Positions 8,112-12,564 of a stretch of DNA of 12,564 nt are shown here, piece by piece; position 1 is the first letter of the stretch; the number at the start of each line of letters is the position of its first letter. The position numbers were made by a program, and so were the translations under genes. The stretch comes from Phycisphaerae bacterium (GTDB lineage: Bacteria; Planctomycetota; Phycisphaerae; Sedimentisphaerales; UBA12454), in contig JAQTQF010000026.1 of NCBI GenBank assembly GCA_028712345.1, forward strand, positions 1-12,564, read 5' to 3'. The notes beneath the pieces were generated by a model. That model searched no databases and was not told the origin of the DNA. It worked only from the letters and a program-made list of their open reading frames with translations.

Positions 8112-9455
8112 TTACACGAGGCCCTGATTGAGCATTGAATCGGCAACTTTTACAAAACCGGCGATATTAGCGCCGACGATATAGTTGCCCTTTGCGCCGT
8201 ACTTCTCAGATGCCTGGCTAATATTCTTGTAAATATTAACCATAATGTTCTTCAGCTCGGCATCAGCCCGCTCGAATGTCCATGCGTATCGTTGGCTGTT
8301 CTGTGCCATCTCCAAACCAGAAACGGCAACACCGCCGGCATTGGCTGCTTTGCCCGGCAGGAACGCGACTTTGTTCTCAATCAGCAACTCAGCAGCATCA
8401 GGTGTCGTAGGCATATTAGCGCCTTCGGCAACACAAACACAGCCGTTCTTAATCAAAGCCTTTGCGCCCGCAGCGTCAAGCTCGTTCTGCGTAGCCGATG
8501 GCAGAGCTATGTCGCATTTTACATTCCAGATGCCATTGCAGCCTTCCGTATATTTTGCGCTCTTGTGGATAGTCGTGTATTCCTTGATTCTCTTTCTTTC
8601 GACTTCTTTAATCTGTTTTACTGTAGCAAGATTAATGCCCTGCGCATCATAGATATAACCGTTTGAATCGCTCATCGCGACGACTTTGCCGCCGAGCTGC
8701 TGAACTTTTTCGGTTGCGTAAATAGCCACATTACCAGAACCGCTGACAACAACCGTCTTGCCGTCGAAGCTCTGTCCTTTTTCCTTGAGCAGTTCATCTA
8801 CGATATAAACAAGGCCGTAACCTGTCGCTTCAGTACGAACAAGGCTGCCGCCCCAGTTAAGTCCTTTGCCCGTCAGAACGCCGGTAAATTCGTTGCGGAT
8901 TCTCTTGTACTGGCCGAACATAAAGCCTATTTCTCTGCCACCGACACCAATATCGCCTGCCGGAACATCGGTATCCGGGCCGATATGTTTGCAAAGCTCG
9001 GTCATAAAGCTCTGACAGAACTTCATAACTTCATTGTCGCTTTTGCCCTTGGGATCGAAATCGCTGCCACCCTTGCCGCCGCCCATCATCAGGCCGGTAA
9101 GCGAATTCTTGAATACCTGCTCAAAACCGAGAAACTTGATAATGCCAAGATATACGCTTGGGTGGAAACGGAGACCGCCTTTATATGGTCCAATGGCGCT
9201 GTTAAACTCTACGCGGAAACCTCTGTTGACCTGAACCTTGCCGCTGTCATCGAGCCACGGAACTCTGAACATAAGTACTCTTTCAGGCTCAACGATTCTT
9301 TCAAGTATCCTGCCGTCAACATACTGCGGATTCTCTTCAAGAACTGGAACTAAACTATCCAGAACTTCCCTTACTGCCTGATGAAACTCGGTCTCACCGG
9401 GATTTCGCTTGAGAACAAGCTCATAAACGCTCTCAATGGTCTTTTTCGAGGACAT
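8112..9455 (-). CDS. gdhA: NADP-specific glutamate dehydrogenase
   Basis: Interconverts 2-oxoglutarate plus ammonium and L-glutamate, with NADPH in the assimilatory direction (EC 1.4.1.4); a cytoplasmic hexamer in this family. The 447 residues equal the E. coli GdhA length, and similarity as I recall it runs end to end. Substrate-site motif PYKGGLRFH is at 90-98, the catalytic lysine K128 in GGGKGGSDF, and D168 in PAGDIGVGGRE. The Rossmann dinucleotide loop GSGNVA is at 239-244. The second beta strand ends in AMSDSNG (260-266) with serine rather than an acidic residue at the ribose-binding position, as in NADP-dependent enzymes. The conserved GKAANAGGVA motif is also present. A strong GGAGG lies 7 bases before the ATG, and an intrinsic terminator follows the stop, so it is probably monocistronic. 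Divergently placed lysR is a candidate regulator. Confidence 0.98.
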   Translation of the reverse strand: MSSKKTIESVYELVLKRNPGETEFHQAVREVLDSLVPVLEENPQYVDGRILERIVEPERVLMFRVPWLDDSGKVQVNRGFRVEFNSAIGPYKGGLRFHPSVYLGIIKFLGFEQVFKNSLTGLMMGGGKGGSDFDPKGKSDNEVMKFCQSFMTELCKHIGPDTDVPAGDIGVGGREIGFMFGQYKRIRNEFTGVLTGKGLNWGGSLVRTEATGYGLVYIVDELLKEKGQSFDGKTVVVSGSGNVAIYATEKVQQLGGKVVAMSDSNGYIYDAQGINLATVKQIKEVERKRIKEYTTIHKSAKYTEGCNGIWNVKCDIALPSATQNELDAAGAKALIKNGCVCVAEGANMPTTPDAAELLIENKVAFLPGKAANAGGVAVSGLEMAQNSQRYAWTFERADAELKNIMVNIYKNISQASEKYGAKGNYIVGANIAGFVKVADSMLNQGLV

Positions 9456-9462
9456 TTTTAAA

Positions 9463-9467
9463 CCTCC
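9463..9467 (-). promoter_or_regulatory. Shine-Dalgarno of gdhA
   Basis: On the minus strand GGAGG ends 7 bases before the gdhA ATG. It is the clearest ribosome-binding site in the window and fixes the start. Most other genes here lack one. Confidence 0.9.
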
Positions 9468-9530
9468 ATTAAAAAAAATTGTTTTTAATTGCCAAAACTA
9501 TAAAATTTGTTAATAATATACATTGAAATA

Positions 9531-9548
9531 CGGCTTAACGATAAGCCG
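9531..9548. promoter_or_regulatory. Inverted repeat in the gdhA-lysR gap, candidate operator
   Basis: Perfect 7-bp arms CGGCTTA and TAAGCCG around ACGA. It is not followed by a T run on either strand, so a terminator is unlikely. On the minus strand a possible -10 (TATATT, plus 9515-9520) lies downstream of it, which places the dyad over the -35 region of a putative gdhA promoter that has no recognisable -35. This fits an activator-dependent or repressed promoter. A further TAAGC half-site stands at 9564-9568. Assignment to the LysR protein is inferred. Confidence 0.45.
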
Positions 9549-9608
9549 CATTTATAGTAATATTAAGCTAAAAACTGGATAAATCAAATTTAAAACCTTA
9601 ATAACTTA

Positions 9609-9625
9609 TATAAGCTCTGCTTATA
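9609..9625. promoter_or_regulatory. LysR-type T-N11-A dyad, candidate regulator binding site
   Basis: Arms TATAAGC and GCTTATA (7 bp, perfect) with spacer TCT. The dyad contains a T and an A separated by 11 bases (9611 and 9623), the general LysR-family box. It overlaps one of three perfect TATAAT hexamers upstream of lysR (9622-9627, 9637-9642, 9646-9651). None of these has a good -35 at 16-18 bases. Binding at the -10 would fit autorepression. The half-site TAAGC is shared with the 9531-9548 dyad. Confidence 0.45.
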
Positions 9626-9708
9626 ATAGCAGGTTATATAATCGATATAATCACTAAAAGCAGCAATTAGGCAGGGCAGAATTGCCAAAAAGGAAGATGT
9701 TTTACCGG

Positions 9709-9743
9709 CTACTGGCTACTGACTATTGACTACTGACTACTAA
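9709..9743. repeat. Five tandem 7-bp repeats (consensus CTACTGA) just upstream of lysR
   Basis: Five successive heptamers: CTACTGG, CTACTGA, CTATTGA, CTACTGA and CTACTAA. The array ends 6 bases before the lysR ATG, so it occupies the place where a Shine-Dalgarno would be, and none is present. From memory, such heptamer runs are dispersed in environmental genomes. Seven is not a multiple of three and the array is outside the gene, so copy-number change would alter leader length only. Confidence 0.8.
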
Positions 9744-9749
9744 ATTATT

Positions 9750-10637
9750 ATGCAGATTGAGACATTACAAACTTTTTGTGATTTGGCGGAGCTGAAAAGT
9801 TTTTCCCGCACAGCCGAGAAAAATATGCTCAGCCAGTCCGCAGTTTCACAGCAACTCGCGCAGCTTGAAAAATCATTCAACACGCCTTTAATCGACCGGC
9901 ACAGAAAATCTTTCGGCCTGACTGCTGCGGGAGAGCTGTTCTACAATTCCTGCAAGGACATAATAAGCAGATACGAAAACTTCCAGAGCAGTCTTAATTA
10001 CCTCAAGAACTCGTCCAAAAGCAAAATTAATGTGGCCGCCATTTACAGTATCGGAATGCACAGTTTGCAGGAGTATATTAAAAAATTTATGACGCTGCAT
10101 CCGCAGGTATATCTCGATATCGAATATCTTAGCGCCGCCGAGATATACAATCGTCTGCTGCTTGGCAAAATCGATGTGGGACTTGTCGCAGCTCCGCGCA
10201 GCGGTCCCGATATTCAGGTCTTTGATTTTGTCCCCGAGCCTATGGTGTTCGTATGCAGTCCGCAGCATCCGTTCGCGAAAAAAGCTTCTGTCGATATTTT
10301 TATGATGCAGTACGAGCAGTTCATCGCCTTTGCGCAGAACCTGCCGACGAGAAACTGGCTTGACCGGCTTTTAATCGGTTATAATATAGCCTTAAGGCCG
10401 GCAATGGAATTCGATAATGTCGAGACAATAAAAAGGGTTGTGGAAATCAATGCCGGCGTAAGTATAATGCCGTTGACAACCGTAAAAAATGAAGTCGCCA
10501 ATAAGACTTTGAAGGCTATACCTTTTTCAAATGAAAATTTCACAAGGCCGACCGGAATAGTAATCAGAAAAAACAGGGCAATGAACGATAACCTAAAGGC
10601 GTTTATCGAACTGCTCTATGGAAAAGCGATAAAATAG
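9750..10637 (+). CDS. LysR-family transcriptional regulator
   Basis: DNA-binding regulator of 295 residues, the usual LysR length. The N-terminal winged helix-turn-helix spans about 1-60: METLQTFCDLAELKSF-like strand and helix, then the recognition region SQSAVSQQLAQLEKSF at 28-43 and the wing near LIDRHRKSFGLTAAG. A linker helix is at about 60-88. The periplasmic-binding-protein-like effector domain is at about 90-290, opening with KINVAAIYSIG and including KIDVGLVAAP and NAGVSIMP. The effector is unknown; CysB- or CysL-like members look similar, but I cannot assign one. It is divergent from gdhA, a classical LysR regulator-target arrangement, and the gap holds two dyads. The ATG is the only sensible start because the helix-turn-helix begins at once. 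There is no Shine-Dalgarno, and a heptamer array precedes it. Confidence 0.95.
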   Translation: MQIETLQTFCDLAELKSFSRTAEKNMLSQSAVSQQLAQLEKSFNTPLIDRHRKSFGLTAAGELFYNSCKDIISRYENFQSSLNYLKNSSKSKINVAAIYSIGMHSLQEYIKKFMTLHPQVYLDIEYLSAAEIYNRLLLGKIDVGLVAAPRSGPDIQVFDFVPEPMVFVCSPQHPFAKKASVDIFMMQYEQFIAFAQNLPTRNWLDRLLIGYNIALRPAMEFDNVETIKRVVEINAGVSIMPLTTVKNEVANKTLKAIPFSNENFTRPTGIVIRKNRAMNDNLKAFIELLYGKAIK

Positions 10638-10644
10638 TTTTAGC

Positions 10645-10671
10645 CACAGAGAACACCGAGTTCACAGAGAT
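10645..10671 (+). repeat. Copy 1 of a 27-bp repeat made of three 9-bp units (CACAGAGAA-like)
   Basis: Three 9-bp units, CACAGAGAA, CACCGAGTT and CACAGAGAT, preceded by TTAGC. The repeat occurs again in reverse orientation at 12137-12163, with 25 of 27 positions identical. It starts 7 bases after the lysR stop. The pattern is, from memory, a common dispersed repeat in environmental bacterial genomes. Confidence 0.85.
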
Positions 10672-10683
10672 AAATAAATTTGG

Positions 10684-10710
10684 TTAGCCCTGCCATTACT
10701 ATGGCAGGGT
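10684..10710. repeat. Intergenic copy of the CCCTGCCAT palindrome
   Basis: Arms CCCTGCCAT (10688-10696) and ATGGCAGGG (10701-10709), loop TACT, preceded by TTAG and followed by T. Stem and flanks match the second palindrome inside addB (6970-6995) in the same orientation; only the loop differs (TACT against CTTG). It lies 50 bases after lysR and may form its mRNA 3' end, but no T run follows, so it is not a typical intrinsic terminator. No gene was recognised in the rest of the gap to 10800. Confidence 0.85.
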
Positions 10711-10800
10711 CATTTCCTCATCATTTTAGTGCACCTTGCGGGGATTGCAAGCAGGATTTGTTGGTGGCATAAACAAATTAAAAATAAAAAAAAGGACATA

Positions 10801-11340
10801 TCAAAATGCAAAAATGTTAAATAATCCTCTCCAGAAAGAAGATGTCCCATCTACTTTATACTCCGTTATATGAAGAACTCCTTTAATGTATTTCCATTCT
10901 TGACGAATCTTAATCCTGCGTCCAAAAATATCTTTAAAGCAAATATCAAAAATGATGGGGTCTTCCCCTTGTTTCAATTTTTCTATGATAACCTCAGGTT
11001 GATATGTACCATGCAAGTTAATATAAGAACTACGGGTACTCTCGTCGTTCGGCATTGAGACATCACTATTATACAGTCTTTCTGTTGTTGACTTTCCCAA
11101 AATAGTAATTGTTATGTCAAGGTTCAAAGCTGGGCCATTTGCAAAGTTTTTACATACATATTTTACTTCAACCGTATTGGGGTCTATCTCTAAGAGTTCA
11201 ACACCTGTTATCCTGAGCCAAGGTGTATATGAATTTAGGAGTGATACAAAAGCAAGTCTATTAGCGTGTAGTGCCGCAAGTATACTCACTATGGAAAATA
11301 TTAGTGCTATAGCCGATGTAATTGAAATCTTGTTTTTCAT
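10801..11340 (-). CDS. Hypothetical membrane-anchored protein
   Basis: 179 residues, family not recognised. One hydrophobic segment at about 7-24 (ITSAIALIFSIVSILAALHA) predicts an N-terminal membrane anchor. The remainder (about 40-165) alternates hydrophobic and polar residues as in a beta-sandwich. It includes FANGPALNLDITI at about 65-77, a motif type I have seen in extracytoplasmic domains of uncharacterised proteins, and it ends in amphipathic strands and FWRGLFNIFAF. No catalytic motif is visible. Base composition and codon choice are more AT-rich than in addAB and gdhA, which fits an acquired gene. The start ATG is preceded by a GAGG only at 15 or more bases, so the ribosome-binding site is weak. 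It lies downstream of the secreted protein and the small ORF on the same strand. Confidence 0.75.
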   Translation of the reverse strand: MKNKISITSAIALIFSIVSILAALHANRLAFVSLLNSYTPWLRITGVELLEIDPNTVEVKYVCKNFANGPALNLDITITILGKSTTERLYNSDVSMPNDESTRSSYINLHGTYQPEVIIEKLKQGEDPIIFDICFKDIFGRRIKIRQEWKYIKGVLHITEYKVDGTSSFWRGLFNIFAF

Positions 11341-11402
11341 ATTTAGTATAAATCATAACCTCAAATGTTGTGGTTTATCAAGCCATAAATTTGAATAAAA
11401 AA

Positions 11403-11474
11403 TCATTTCCGCTTGCCAAGGACAAAAACACCCACACCGAGCAGTAAGAGCGTATCGAGGTGGCGTTTGTTCAT
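11403..11474 (-). CDS. Candidate small ORF: 23-residue basic-hydrophobic-basic peptide
   Basis: ATG to TGA, 23 codons: basic start MNKRHLDT, hydrophobic core LLLLGVGVFVL, basic end GKRK. The layout (hydrophobic helix then a short basic tail) is that of a C-terminal sorting anchor of the PEP-CTERM or GlyGly-CTERM type, or of a one-helix membrane peptide. Only two sense codons separate LVEK from an upstream in-frame TAG, so if it is a sorting tail it is cut off from its body. There is no good Shine-Dalgarno. It lies between two hypothetical genes on the same strand. It may be a chance frame or a gene remnant. Confidence 0.35.
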   Translation of the reverse strand: MNKRHLDTLLLLGVGVFVLGKRK

Positions 11475-11549
11475 TTTCTCAACCAACTACCCAGATGTCA
11501 TCCAATCATTGTGGATAGATAGCGATTTCAATGTTTTTATTCCAGATTA

Positions 11550-11972
11550 TTACCTTGATTTGCCGTAATATGTAACAGACTTTAATCCTATTAACATATG
11601 CTCTACATAATCATATCTCTTTTCAGTCTCGTCTATTAAAGCCGCCGCATCTTTCATCTCAGGCAAAATAATGCGTACATAACCTGCACCAGAGGTCGCA
11701 ACAAAAGTCAAGTAAGCTCTACTTTGAATTCGAATCAACTCGACATTATCTCTGCTTGTCCAAAAATATTTATCCCCAATTTTAGTAATGGTACATTTAA
11801 ACTCTAATGCTTTATCTTCTTTAACGTCTTCCACTACACGACTAACACCACCCTCACTAATCTTGAGAACAGGAATACCACTAAAGATGATTTTTTCAGC
11901 CTCTTGCGAATAACCATGAGCTAAAAACACAGACGCTAATAACAGAGCCGAAAGGCAAATTTTCTTAAACAT
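11550..11972 (-). CDS. Hypothetical secreted protein
   Basis: 140 residues, family not recognised. The N-terminus is a clear Sec signal peptide: MFKK, hydrophobic core ICLSALLLASVFLA, and likely cleavage after HGYSQ or close to it (about 21-23). There is no lipobox cysteine at the cleavage site. The mature part of about 117 residues is predicted as beta strands (IIFSGIPVLKI, ALEFKCTITKI, AYLTFVA, YVRIILPEM), followed by a helix DAAALIDETEKRYDYVEHML. It has a single cysteine and no catalytic motif. A good Shine-Dalgarno (GAGG, plus 11979-11982) lies 6 bases before the ATG, and a promoter with a perfect TATAAT lies further upstream. The gene is AT-rich compared with the window's left half. Confidence 0.8.
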   Translation of the reverse strand: MFKKICLSALLLASVFLAHGYSQEAEKIIFSGIPVLKISEGGVSRVVEDVKEDKALEFKCTITKIGDKYFWTSRDNVELIRIQSRAYLTFVATSGAGYVRIILPEMKDAAALIDETEKRYDYVEHMLIGLKSVTYYGKSR

Positions 11973-12044
11973 ATGGCACCTCTTTTAAATTTAACCGGGA
12001 TTTCCTATCAAATTGGCTACGAAGCTAAGCCTTTTTTTCTCCGT

Positions 12045-12061
12045 TAATAACCATGTTATTA
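12045..12061. promoter_or_regulatory. AT-rich dyad over the secreted-protein promoter, candidate operator
   Basis: Perfect 7-bp arms TAATAAC and GTTATTA with spacer CAT. The right arm overlaps the minus-strand TATAAT at 12058-12063, so a bound repressor would cover the -10 and the transcription start of the secreted-protein gene. No protein can be assigned to it. Confidence 0.35.
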
Positions 12062-12086
12062 TAGAACATTTTCTGCTGACAAGCAA
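12058..12086 (-). promoter_or_regulatory. Promoter of the secreted-protein gene
   Basis: On the minus strand TTGCTT (plus 12081-12086), a 17-base spacer, then a perfect TATAAT (plus 12058-12063). Predicted transcription starts near 12051, giving a leader of about 80 bases before the ATG at 11972. Confidence 0.55.
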
Positions 12087-12104
12087 GAGAAAATATGATA
12101 AAAT
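12076..12104 (+). promoter_or_regulatory. Promoter of the HAD hydrolase gene
   Basis: CTGACA (12076-12081), a 17-base spacer and TAAAAT (12099-12104): five of six matches at each hexamer to the sigma-70 consensus. Start expected near 12111, giving a leader of about 75 bases that contains the second 27-bp repeat. Its -35 shares one base with the -35 of the minus-strand promoter. Confidence 0.5.
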
Positions 12105-12136
12105 ACTGAAAATTCAAAATTGGCTATTAGTAGAAT

Positions 12137-12163
12137 ATCTCTGTGAACTCTGTGTTCTCGGTG
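12137..12163 (-). repeat. Copy 2 of the 27-bp repeat, inverted relative to copy 1
   Basis: Read on the minus strand: CACCGAGAA, CACAGAGTT and CACAGAGAT, preceded by TAAGC. It differs from copy 1 (10645-10671) at 2 of 27 positions. It lies in the leader of the HAD hydrolase gene, 22 bases before its ATG, where it would be transcribed. Confidence 0.85.
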
Positions 12164-12185
12164 GCTTAAATCAGTCGTTTATACA

Positions 12186-12564
12186 ATGAAAATTAAAGCA
12201 GTTATATTTGACCTTGACGGGACGCTCACCGAACCGTATCTGAACTTCGACAAGATTCGCGCCGAAATCGGTCTCGCGCCCGATGCCGGGGCGCTGTTGG
12301 AAGAAATGGAAAAGATGTCCCCTGCCCAGCGAAAATACGCCGAAGAAATATTATACAAACACGAGCAGCTTGCAATCGAACATTCAGCGCTGAACAGAGG
12401 AGCCAAAGAAACTCTCAAATGGCTAAGAGACCATAAAATACATATCGGCGTTCTAACAAGAAACACCTGCACCAACGCCTCGGCAGTCGCAAAAAAACAC
12501 GAACTTGAATTTGACGCTATTTTCGGCCGCCATGACGGACCGGTAAAGCCGGACCCGTTCGGAG
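12186..12564 (+). CDS. HAD-superfamily hydrolase, phosphoglycolate-phosphatase-like (partial, runs off the window)
   Basis: Phosphatase of the haloacid dehalogenase superfamily, probably subfamily IA. The first 126 residues are present. Motif I DLDGTLT is at 9-15, with D9 as the expected nucleophile and D11 as the acid-base residue. Motif II is LTRN near 96-99, and the start of motif III (KPDPFG, about 121-126) ends the window; the motif IV acidic residues are beyond it. The alpha-helical stretch at about 20-75 is the cap domain. The substrate cannot be read from this part; phosphoglycolate, pyrophosphate and sugar phosphates are all possible. The start is fixed by motif I beginning at residue 9. 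No Shine-Dalgarno is visible, but a fair sigma-70 promoter lies upstream. Confidence 0.92.
   Translation, partial: MKIKAVIFDLDGTLTEPYLNFDKIRAEIGLAPDAGALLEEMEKMSPAQRKYAEEILYKHEQLAIEHSALNRGAKETLKWLRDHKIHIGVLTRNTCTNASAVAKKHELEFDAIFGRHDGPVKPDPFG

Noticed and set aside
9888..10268. Minus-strand open frame of 126 residues
   Set aside because: It is antisense to the conserved LysR gene and has no domain of its own.
10756..10778. Hairpin ATTTGTT / AACAAAT before an A-rich tract as a terminator of lysR or the hypothetical gene
   Set aside because: The stem is AT-rich and is followed by A residues on the plus strand; on the minus strand the T tract precedes the hairpin, so neither direction fits an intrinsic terminator.
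12014..12039. GGCT...AGCC followed by seven T as a plus-strand terminator
   Set aside because: The stem is only 4 bp and no plus-strand gene ends nearby; it lies in the leader of the secreted-protein gene.
10645..12163. Classical insertion sequence or transposon defined by the inverted repeats
   Set aside because: No transposase or integrase is encoded between them, target-site duplications were not seen, and the repeats are internally tandem like dispersed intergenic repeats.
12179..12475. Minus-strand open frame of 98 residues
   Set aside because: It is antisense to the HAD hydrolase, whose motifs I and II and the start of motif III are clearly readable on the plus strand.

Overview
The window is a bacterial chromosomal segment of moderate GC with AT-rich intergenic gaps. 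The gene set fits an environmental, probably uncultured lineage: a Firmicutes-type AddAB nuclease, an iron-sulfur family 4 uracil-DNA glycosylase, an NADP-type glutamate dehydrogenase and a LysR regulator. The LysR N-terminus and the many short palindromic and tandem repeats between genes remind me of Planctomycetota (Phycisphaerae-like). That placement is an impression from memory and cannot be proven from this window.

Layout. Bases 1-42 hold the last codons of a plus-strand gene, possibly a cation diffusion facilitator. Its stop overlaps the stop of the convergent addA. On the minus strand, read from right to left, come gdhA (9455-8112), a strong intrinsic terminator (8072-8038), a family 4 uracil-DNA glycosylase (8000-7284), addB (7086-3676) and addA (3674-39). 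addB and addA are separated by one base and form one translationally coupled pair for double-strand-break end processing. The glycosylase, upstream and in the same direction, makes this a DNA-repair block. On the plus strand, a LysR-type regulator (9750-10637) is divergent from gdhA across a 294-base gap. That gap carries inverted repeats with a shared TAAGC half-site, so it is a plausible regulator-target pair.

The right third (about 10.64-12.17 kb) looks accessory. It is AT-rich and holds a membrane-anchored hypothetical protein, a candidate 23-residue hydrophobic small ORF and a secreted hypothetical protein, all on the minus strand. Two inverted copies of a 27-base repeat bracket it. At the right edge a HAD-family hydrolase starts on the plus strand and runs off the window. 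Its promoter and that of the secreted protein lie back to back.

The most unusual observation is a 60-base, in-frame insertion in addB made of two tandem palindromic hairpins. It adds about 20 residues just after the Walker A helix. One hairpin has the same 9-bp stem as an intergenic palindrome downstream of lysR, with a different loop. This suggests a mobile palindromic repeat family that tolerates insertion into protein-coding genes, comparable in principle to Rickettsia palindromic elements. I found no CRISPR array, tRNA, rRNA, transposase or recognisable defence system.
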